This document shows, one piece after another, positions 54,761 through 64,000 of a stretch of 64,000 bases of DNA. Below the pieces are notes generated by a model. It did not search any database and was not told the origin of the DNA. It saw nothing but the letters and a program-made list of their open reading frames with translations. A program made the position numbers and the translations under genes. This DNA is from Teratosphaeria epicoccoides (Eukaryota; Ascomycota; Dothideomycetes; Mycosphaerellales; Teratosphaeriaceae). The DNA lies in contig JADDMT010000116.1 in assembly GCA_021401465.1 (NCBI GenBank), positions 1 to 64,000 on the forward strand, written 5' to 3'. Position 1 is the first letter of the stretch. Every line of letters begins with the position of its first letter.

Positions 54761-57700
54761 TGTCATAAGGTTAGGTGCTAATAGCAGGAAGGGGATCAGG
54801 TGTTAGACTCATAGAGCTGTGAAGAATATCGACAATAGCAGTTAACCTTGTAACTAACTCTCCTCTAAGCAAGAGAGGATTAAATTAAGATTAAGCACGA
54901 AGCTCCTAACTACCTGTCCTAAAGCTACCCCTATATACTAGAGAGACAGAGTAGCTCTGTTAGATCTGTCGATAGACCTAACAGATCTATGTCTACAGAT
55001 CTGTAGACTAACCCTATAGATCTAAGGGTCTGTCATCCTATGACAGATCCCTTCTTCCTTGTAGGCCTATAGATCTGTAGACTAACCCTATAGATCTAGG
55101 GATCTATCTTTACATGACAGATCCTTTCTCCTATGACTATGCCTATAACTTATAGCACTCCTATGACTATACTATGACTTATAGCACTTAGGACCCTTAT
55201 GATCCTGTATCCTATAGTACTCTAGACAGTACTCCTAACACTTATGACACTATCCCCCTCTTAGCCTAGCTCGTCCCTAAGCTACCTTATTAGTGCGGGG
55301 TTTCTCTTGTCACTTTTTTTACGCTATAATGACTTCTCTTTCTACATTACTGCCTTGTGTCATTCTAGACACTGACGCCCCTTTAACGCAGAAACGTAAA
55401 CGCCGCGCGAATCGAATCTATCGTTAGGGCTAGGACAGCATAAAGTCCTGTACTTAGTGTCAAGAGTTAAAACTCGTTTGTCAGGTACACATTTTCTTAG
55501 GGAAATGTTTGTAATGTTACTTTAGTAACTGTCGGAGTTACGATGCGAAGGTAACAGAGGTCGAATAGAAGAAGTTAGGGAATCGGCGGAAAAGACTAAT
55601 TGCCGATCTTAATCGTGTAAAGGTAGTCCTAGCCGAGGCTTCGCAGAAGATAATAGAGGCGCATGCAAAGGAGATGCGTCTTCGAAAACAGTTAGACGTA
55701 GTCGACTAGGAGGTCGAGGATAGTCGCGCTCTCGAGGAGCGTGAGATTAGGGAGGATGAGGCCAAGGAACAAGCTCTCTCGCAGGCTGGGTTTCTCCTTG
55801 ACCTAGATCCTTCCGCGGGTCTTGCTCTTAGTCCTACGACATAGAGCGTAATAGAGGGTTTCGCTAACGCCTCATATTAGGGTTTCCTGGATGGCGTGAT
55901 AGCCGAGCCGGTCGACGGCGTCCCGCAGGAGTCTAGTCGTGGCTTAGGATCTTCTTCCTAGGTTTGTTCCTTTCTCGAAACTTCGTATCTTTTGCTAACA
56001 GTTTCGCAGATGTTCTAGGGGTTCCTAGGTGTTCTCGGTACTCCTATATCCTTCCTATTTTACTAAGTACTCTCGCTGTCCGTCCTACTAGCGAGTGTCA
56101 ATAATCCTCTCGACAGTGTACTCCGGTTCTTCTACTTCAGGGTCGAGTAGTAAGGGTTCTGATTGCAGTGTAGCGTCTAGCGCTACTTGTTCTAGCAGAG
56201 AGACATAGAACACTAGGTGTATTCTCATCTGCTTGGGTAGCTGTAACTCAAAATTAACTGGTCCCTTCTTAGCCTTGATCCTAAATAGTCCTAGTTTTAC
56301 AGCGTCTAGTTTTTTACTCGGCTTGTCCGATTTGATGTGATAGCGGAGGAGATATACCTTGTCCCTCTCCTTTAGAATTAGTCCCTTAATTCTCTTACGA
56401 TTCGCGTACTATGCCATGTTCTGCTAATAGAACTACAGGTCGAGTCGTGCTTCTGTTTGCAGTCAGCGTAGATGTTCTACTCGTCCGAGTGCTACTAGGT
56501 TCGGATTACTAGCTAAGACGTCCGGAATGTCTCCTATAGCTAATCCATACGCCATCTAAAATGGCGAGAGTCCTGTCGACTCTGCTAGCGTACTATTATA
56601 CGCAAGCTGTGCCATTAGCAACAACTCTACCTAGTTGTTCTAGTCCCTATTCACATAGGATCGAAGGTACTGTTCTAACGTCTAATTTAGGCGTTCTGTC
56701 TGTCTATCTGTCTAAGGGTAGAAGGAAGTACTTAGTCGATGTTTGACCTAGAATTGTCTTATTAGGGCTCTCTAGAAGTTAGAGGTAAACATGGATCCTC
56801 GATCCGTTACTAGGTCCTGTAGCATGCCGTGTAGTACTACTACCCATTTGATAAAGACATGCGCGATATCTTTAGTCTTGAAGTCTTTGCAGTAAGGGAT
56901 AAACTTCCTAAACTTAGTGAATTAGTCGACTACTACTATGATCCTGTCGAAGAACTCATTAGTAGCGGGTTCTCTCGACTAAGGTAGTTTAACAATAAAA
57001 TCCATGGCAAGCGATTCCCATAGCCGTTAAGGTACCTTAAGTAGTTGTAGTAGCCTATAAAGTTTATGACAGTTGTGCTTACTTCGTTAGCAAGTCACAC
57101 ATTAACAGACATAGTCCTCGATTGCCTTGCTCATCCTAGGGAAGTAATATTCTTGTTAGAGAATTTGCTTCATTTTAGACACTCCCGGGTGTCCTGCCTA
57201 AGGTACGTCGTGTTAGAGGCGTAGTAGTTCTAATCGTAAAGACGTTAGCATGTATACTAATCCTTGAAACAGAAGGATTCCGTCTTCGTCTTCCTAATCC
57301 TCCTGTCTATTAATGTCGTCGCAGACAGCAAGTGTAGTTAGGTCATGGATTAGCGCGTTCTTCAGGTCGTCCTAAAATCCACTAGTCTATGTGACAGTCG
57401 TGGCCGCGAGTCAGTTAACTCCTAGCGTGCTATCGCTATTTTCCTAGAGAACAGCATGTTTCTCCTGCTTCACGCCCTTCATGTAGTCTGTCTAGCGGCT
57501 AAGTGCATCGGCGCGTGTGTTATCGGTCCCTTTGCGATAGACGATCTTACAGTTAAAACTAGAGAGCTCCTCGCTCTACTAAACCTGTCGTTAGTTTAAC
57601 TCTTTCGTCGTTATGAAGTATCGCAAGTTCTCATAGTCTGTGTAGACCGTGACCTAGTGCTTAGAACCTTCTAAGTAGACTCGCTAGGCCTTGTAGGCGT

Positions 57701-59556
57701 CTACTATAGCTAGAAGTTCTTTGTTGTAGACGTCATAACAGAGTTCTAGTCTAGACAATTTCCTTGAGTAGTAGGCGACTAGCTGTAGTCGTCTACTCGG
57801 TCCTAGTTAACTTAAGCATGCCCTAAGTGCTATGTCAGAGGCATCTGTTTCGACTATGATAGGCTTATCTAGGTCGAACACAAGTAAGATTAGCGAATCT
57901 GTAAATCGTTGCTTAAGTTCCTTAAAGGCATTCTGTTAGGCGTCGTCCTATACGAATAGTGTATCCTTTGTCGTAAGAGTCGTAAGTAGTGCCGTAATCT
58001 TCGAATAGTTTGCTACAAATCTCCTATAGAAGTTAGCGAATCTAAGGAAGGACTATACTTCCTTAACATTAGTCGGCGTAGGCTACTCTTTTACGACCTA
58101 GACTTTCTTAGTGTCTATCTTGATTCTATTCTATGCTACTACGTAGCTAAGGAATTATACTTCCTGCTTATGAAACTCGCTCTTCTGCGGCTTGACCTTT
58201 AGCTAGTAATCCTGGAGTTTCTAAAGTACCTTGCGCATGTAAGTCCTATGCTCTTCGATCGTCTAGGAATAGACGAGGATGTCGTCTAGGTATATAACTA
58301 CAAAGACGTCGAGGTACTCTCGTAGTACGTTGTTAATAAATGCCTGCTATGTAGCTAGGGCGTTTGTTAACCTAAATAGCATGACTATGTACTTGTAGTG
58401 TCCGAACCTAGTTTAGAACGCGGTCTTCTATTCTTCGCCTTCCTTAATTCAAATTCGGTTATACGCTCTAGGTATGTCGAACTTCGAGAACTACATTACT
58501 CCTTGTAGGCAGTCCTGTAATTCTGAGAGCAAAGGAAGCTAATAACTATTCTTTATTATAATGTCGTTTAATCTACGATAATCTACGCAGAGTCGCTAGT
58601 TATCTTCCCCCTTAGGCACAAACAGGATTAGATATCCGGCTAGGGACTACGACTCGCGGATAAAGCCTTTCCGGAGGTTGTCTTCTAGGTATTTCCGGAG
58701 AATCTCTAGTTTCGCCGCTAACAACAGGCGAACTAATTGCTTCGTTAGTGTCTTGCTAGGGAGTAAGGGTATCCCGTGGTCCTACTCCTAGTGTTCTAGT
58801 AGAGCTTCTTAGTCAGGTTCTTCCTCAAAAAGAGTAGCGAACTCTTTATACTCATTAGGAACTATGAATTCGACCTTGACTTCCGATTGCGTTACTTTAA
58901 CCTATAGGACGTATACTTCCTGTTCTAGATCCTTAATAGTAGCTACTATCTCGCTTAAAGTCATAGTACATATTTCGATCTTACCTAGTACGTCGTACAC
59001 TACAGGTAGAGGTATCGATCTTGAGAGTTCCGGGAACTAGATCCTCTCATTCTTCTAGTCGATATAGGGGTTAGCGTTTCTTAGCCATGGCAACCCTAGT
59101 ACTACATCCGAGCCTAGTGACTCTGTGATGTCGAACTAGAGCATCTCTTAGTAGCGTCCTATCCGCAGAGGCATTATCTCGGTCTCTTCGTCAACTACTC
59201 CTTAGTTGTACGTGACCGGCTTTCTATTAATCGCTTGTAGCGAGAAAGCATTCGTCTTCGCCTATAGCTTTATCCTAGCTGTCCTAGCGAACTTAGGCGT
59301 CATGAAGATTCTAGTATATCCTGAATCTATTAAGGCCCTAGCTACCGTTTTGTCGATATGTACCTATACTCTAAGGTTGTTCGCGTATCTGGCGCCAATT
59401 GCGGCATATCGTTGTAGCCCTATCTAGTCTGTCCGTAGGTCTAATTCTAGCGGACCTCGTTGTTTCCTAAATAACTGTCTTCACGGACTAGTTCAGGGAT
59501 TATGCGGTCTCGGCTTCTTCTCTAAGCGTTACTGTTTTCTAGCCTAAGAGATCGTT
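54761..59556 (-). mobile_element. Gypsy family B, inverted copy, 5' part missing in window
   Basis: Reverse complement of 38,268-43,063. It starts with a 489-bp LTR (54,761-55,249), then the polypurine complement TATCCCCCTCTTA, the antisense frame (55,329-55,961, plus strand), and pol in reverse up to a point just upstream of the protease, where it is cut by the LTR of an inverted Gypsy A. Gag and the 5' LTR are absent here. Confidence 0.93.
55329..55961 (+). pseudogene. Antisense frame of the inverted Gypsy B copy
   Basis: ATG 55329 to TAG 55959-55961, the same 633-bp length as the copy at 41,863-42,495. Cysteine cluster at about 55,440-55,540, coiled-coil-like charged helix at about 55,570-55,790. 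Several internal TAG codons. Confidence 0.6.
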
Positions 59557-62500
59557 TGATATAGATGTATATGCTATATGATATGAAAATATCTCGTAGT
59601 GTGACAGAGTAATCCGACCTTTTAGTAGGTACAAGACAGCGCTGCTTTCTGCTTATCGTAGAGGTAGCGCTAAGGGTGCTTATAACCCCCGACGCTCCTC
59701 AATTAGGGAAAGCATGTCCGAGCCTAACCCTGCAGGGGTACCGTAGGGTCAGCGACGTAGGGGCGTCCTACGTCGACAACTAATCCTACTCGGACAACAT
59801 ATGAGCTAACGTATGTACGAAGGACCCCCTTGCTATATGTAGCAGGGTCACTACATGCTAAGGGCGGCCATTAGAACCCATGCGGTTCTAATGGCCCCCT
59901 AGTATCAACCGTATCACTGCCCCTCCTCCTACGAGGATGTCCCTAGCCTTACTAAGTAACGCACGCGGAACATATAGGGTATAGGATGTAGCACGCTTAT
60001 ACTACGCAAGGGTAAATAGGTAGATAGCTTACGTAACATGTGTCATGCGCATACCTTAACACCTTTGTAGCGAGTACAGGGCAGAGGCTACTAACTTAGG
60101 CGGGTTTTAATCTGTCACATGTTAGGCGGCTTTGTAACACCTTCGCTTTACATGCAGATCGAGATATCAGGAAACTACGAGTACGTACTTTAATTAATCC
60201 TTGAAATTATAGGGCGAGCATGCGCGCCGGCCTTGCCAAGTAGCTTGGCCGTCCCTATTTAGTTGTGACTATAAAGAACATGTCGCAGAACCTTAGGGTA
60301 GTAGGAAAGTGCGCGGACGCTCTGTGCGCGCCGCTTGAAATGGCAGGAGCGCGCTCCTAGCGCGGGCCTCGCCACATTTCCATGCTAGTAGGCTAGCACG
60401 AGTGCGGTTAGCGCACATGCGTAACAGCCGCGTTATCCGTTATTACATCATTCGGTCCCCTTGTAAGTTAACTAAAGGCAGGTACTCTGCGCATGTAGTT
60501 TGAGTTACTAGCTTAACAGTTGCGGTAGGCAACAGGGGGGCTGTCAGAGAGTATAAAAACCTCGTCGCTTCCTAAACTTTCCTGTTCTAAGACACTAACA
60601 TCGACCTCTACTCCTACTTCGCTTAGCTTGCGCCTCGCCATGTCTGCGGGTCTGTACTAGAGCTCCTTCTTCTTCAATCAATCAATTAAGATCAATTAAC
60701 CCGTCTTAGCTATAATGGCTTATATGCTACAGACTAAGTTCGACGCTACTCGCTCTGCCCGCGATTGTCGCTCGTGTTAACAATGCCTTAACAACCTTAG
60801 TAGCCAAGCTGCACATATCTCTCCTCCGCGTGTTAGTAAGGCGTCCCCTACCTACGAGGTATGCGTGACTAGTACTAACGGAAGCGTAGCCGAGATCTAC
60901 GTCAGCGGGTTTAATGAGGGCAGTGTCTACTACAATTGTGTCAACTGTAATAGCAAGCATCAAAAATGCTAAGACCTCCCTGAAGAGGTGTATAGCGAGT
61001 ACAACTAGCTCTGCCATAACATCGATAACTTCTAGAGTACGCGCGACAAGGGGATTGCCGAAGGTACTCTGACTATGAACAGGCTACAGGCTAAGTACCG
61101 CGAGGTACTCGCCTACCTGCTTAGCGCCCTCTCGTGCTTTACCGCGACTGCTAACTGTTCTCACGGCAGTGTTCGCTTTGACTCTCTGCTAACAGGCGAA
61201 AACGTTTGTCTAGGTCTAATCGCAGACTTAGTCTAGAAGATCTTAAAGGTGCTAACTATTAGGGTCGAGACCTTCGCCATAGTACGCTTATAGTGTAGGT
61301 ACCCTCTAAGTATAAATGCTAACTTTCTCCGCTAGGCTAATGTTAGCGTCGAGAAATATCCGACTAGCTGTTAGCGTTAGCAACTCGGGGCCCTTGCCTC
61401 TATTGACGATGACTTTAAGACGCAGATGATCTGCAAGAAGGTCATCAAGCAATTTACCGCTCCTGCCGCTAAGGCTACGCCCTAGCGCCGTACCGAGAGA
61501 CAGCCTGCCTCTAAGCCGGTCCTAAGGACTAAGCTGTAAGTTACTTACTCGAATCCTGTCGCGTGCGTATATCTAACACATTGTAGCGCCGCCGCCTACG
61601 CCGCCTCGACGCTACTGTCTAAGAAGAAGAAGAGGGCTAGGGCCGAAATTGAGGTTAGCGACGAGGAAGCCGAGCCTTCCTCGCTTGCGACCCGCACTAC
61701 GTCTGTCAAGACGCTAAGGCACAAGCCTCTAGGCCAGATCTTTAAGGATGAGGAGGATGACGACGTCTAGGATACCTTTAGTCCTAACGTAATCCCTTCG
61801 CGCCGTAGTGTCACCGTACTAGTTACGCCTAAGGGAGACACTAAGTCCGATGATATAGTCGACACTCGTGTCAAGAAGCGTAAGATGATCTCGAGGGCCG
61901 AGCGCGACAGCCGCAAGCGCGCTCGAGTCTCTTCGCCTTCTGATGCTAAGGATGAGGTAGTCGTTACGACTAGGCGCAGTAAGGGTGTCGCTAGTTCTCT
62001 AGCTACTATAGGCTCTAAAGACGAGCTCCCTTACAACCTACTAAAGAAGAAGATGCCGGCCTCTCTTCGTGGCGTTACTACCCCTGTTACTCATAGTCGC
62101 TTCAGGGTGTTTAGTAGACCCCGTGTAGGTAGGTAGTCCCTAGCGGACTGCAACAAGAAAGACTCTCCTACTTTAGGTTCAGTCAGGAAGCCCCTAACTA
62201 GTAGTCGCTAAGCATTAGCTACGAAGCTAATCTGAGCATGTCTCTTGTTCTTCTTGGGTTTATTCTAGGTGTGCCTTTAGGCATCAATGATGTATGAGTA
62301 GGGCGTTTGCTTCTCGTTATTACTTCGCGCGTCATACACTACATACACGTGTTAAGAATCCTGCTCCGGAACCCTTATCTTCCTACGAATCGACCTTCTT
62401 AAGCCCTGCTTATGCCTCCTCCGCTCTTCGAATTCATGAATAGCTTCTAGAGCGTTCTTGCAGTCTTTAGCCGGAACCTATTATGTGTACTTAGGTAGGT

Positions 62501-64000
62501 ATCCTTTCTACTTCACTAGACAGTGCGTTGCGCCCTTACGCCGCATACTGTCCTTAATACCCTCGACTTCCTACTCTTCGTTCTCTTCTGCTACTAGCAT
62601 CGGGTCCGCGGGCTCTTCGCCCTCGCGCTGTACCTATGGTTCGAGTAGAGATACGTAGAAGACGTCATGTACATAATACGACAATAGCAACGATAGCTAG
62701 TATGCCTGCGAGCCTATCGCGTTACGTATCTAGAAGGGTCTGACGAACCTTGGTGTCATCTTCTTGCTTGGAAGTTTCAGCTTAAGATTCTTCGTTAATA
62801 GTAATACCTTCGTACTAACTGCATACTACATCGGTTTAGCACGGGCGTTATTATGTTTAATCTGGGATTCTGAGGCCTTTTTCTAGTGTTCTATTAGCAC
62901 CGAATGTACCTCGCGCATACGCCACGCTAATTCCGCGGCGGCTAGCACCCTCTCCTTAGAAGACTCGTCCCGAGGTAGTTCTAGGTGTATTTCCGGATTA
63001 AAGCCATAAAGAATCTAAAATGGCGACATGCGCATAGTAGCATGCATACTATTATTGACTGCAAATTCTGCCATAGGAATTGCGTCAGCCAAGGCATCCT
63101 GGTTCTTAGCGTAGTAGTACTAAAGGTACTGCTTAAGAGTCTAGTTTATACGTTTAGTCTGACTATTAGTCTGTAGATAGAATGCTGTACTTAGGCGGTG
63201 CTTAACACGCGCCTCAAACACAAATTCTTGCTAGTATTTACTAGTGAAGACAGAACCTCGATCTGATAGGATACTTCGGGGGACACTAAAGCGCTATATG
63301 ACTTTGTCGCGAAGTAGCTACACAAGCTCGCTACTTGTGTACCTTTTCGTACATAGGATGAAGACATTCATCTTCGAGTATTAGTCGACTACTACAAGGA
63401 CAGCATTAACTACATTGCCTTTCTACTTTGCTAGTGGCAAATCGGTAATGAAATCTATAGTCAAGTCTTGCTATAGTCTCTCTAGTAGTAAGAGCGCCTA
63501 AGCATCGCTGTAGGGGCGATAGCGCCGAGATTTGCTGATCTGGCACATCTAGCAGGATTTGACATAGTCAGAGACATCCTGTTCTAGCGTAGGCTACTAG
63601 TATTTGCGTCCGAGAAGTGCGTTCGTCTTCTCTACGCCAAAATGGCCCGCGAGTTCATTGTCATGATGAATACAGAGGAGCTGCGAACAGAGTACGTAGT
63701 TAGCGGGTACGTAGAGCCTATTGTTAAAGTACTACAAGTCGCCTGACTTAGTCTAGTACTTCGGACCGCCTGCGGTGTCCTTAAGGGCTACACCCTTATT
63801 AATTAACTCCGGTTCTCGCTCTTGTAATCGCTAAATAAGTCTCGAGACTTCTTTAAAGGGTTCTTTAGACATTGCATGCTTACTATATGTAAGCTAGTTA
63901 ACTACTACACAGATCGAGCTAGACGCGGTCGCTATAACTGCTAGATAGGAGGGTTTGTCACTAGCGGAGGCCATGAGGCCCTATTAGACCTGTAGTCGAC
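59557..64000 (-). mobile_element. Gypsy family A, inverted copy, running off the window
   Basis: 3' LTR at 59,557-59,916 (reverse), polypurine complement CTGCCCCTCCTCC, the short frame starting at 60,641 (minus), the antisense frame on plus (60,715-62,136), then chromodomain and integrase in reverse to the window edge, which corresponds to about 49,049 of the plus copy. It appears inserted into the inverted Gypsy B. Confidence 0.93.
60715..62136 (+). pseudogene. Long antisense frame of the inverted Gypsy A copy
   Basis: Best-preserved version of this 474-codon frame: ATG 60715 to TAG 62134-62136, single frame. The last 84 codons (61,885-62,136) are free of stops and are strongly basic. The rest has scattered TAG/TAA codons. 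See the partner at 50,913-52,334 for domain layout. Confidence 0.62.

Larger units (their letters stand above)
29031..64000. other. RIP-like mutated, TE-dense AT-rich block
   Basis: About 35 kb with no intact long open frame. Protein-coding families are still recognisable in continuous frames on both strands, but Gln and Trp codons have become TAG or TAA throughout, the expected result of C-to-T change at CpA on both strands. CpG dinucleotides remain common. RIP in fungi is known to target repeated DNA; calling this RIP is inference from the mutation pattern and the repeated context. Confidence 0.85.

Noticed and set aside
29031..64000. CRISPR array, tRNA or rRNA genes
   Set aside because: The repeats are LTRs, minisatellites or 11-bp arrays without spacer structure, and no cloverleaf or rRNA-like conserved stretch was seen by eye.

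Overview
The window reads as nuclear DNA of a filamentous ascomycete, most likely a Dothideomycete (my inference). Reasons: short introns of about 48-90 bp with GTRNGN donors and CTRAC branch sites, fungal-type orthologues (ATG2, a Rab4-like GTPase, DUS3, an HPM1-type methyltransferase, a YET/BAP31 protein), a fungal rhodopsin-like membrane protein and P450, and a repeat block that looks like the product of repeat-induced point mutation (RIP).

Layout. Positions 1 to about 29,000 are GC-rich and gene-bearing. In order: adenosine deaminase-related protein (-), ATG2 (+), Rab4-like GTPase (+), a three-exon small cysteine-rich secreted protein (-), a 741-aa protein of unknown function (+), HPM1-like protein-histidine methyltransferase (-), DUS3 tRNA-dihydrouridine synthase (-), YET/BAP31 ER membrane protein (+), a rhodopsin-like integral membrane protein (-) and a cytochrome P450 (+). 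Most are single-copy housekeeping functions (autophagy, vesicle transport, tRNA and protein modification, ER sorting). The last two and the secreted protein are accessory-type genes, and the P450 lies directly beside the repeat block.

From about 29,000 to 64,000 the sequence is AT-rich, dense in TAG/CTA, and contains no intact long gene. It is a stack of decayed mobile elements. Gypsy family B is complete at 36,143-43,063 with target-site duplication GACAT, and has an inverted truncated copy at 54,761-59,556. Gypsy family A is complete at 45,324-53,493 with an extra tandem LTR end to 54,129, and has an inverted copy from 59,557 running off the window. There are also a solo A LTR, a truncated A LTR, a hAT transposase fragment, minisatellites and an 11-bp repeat. 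Reading frames stay continuous for kilobases but are full of TAG and TAA codons at expected Gln and Trp positions, so decay was almost entirely by transitions.

The most unusual content of the block is two degenerate histone H3-fold sequences on the minus strand (30,203-30,869 and 32,288-32,707). The first has a long basic tail, an intron and a histone loop 1 longer than canonical H3, as in centromeric H3. Both Gypsy families also carry an antisense open frame between the chromodomain and the 3' LTR. These encode cysteine-cluster proteins, and a third protein of the same style is found at 29,341-29,844.
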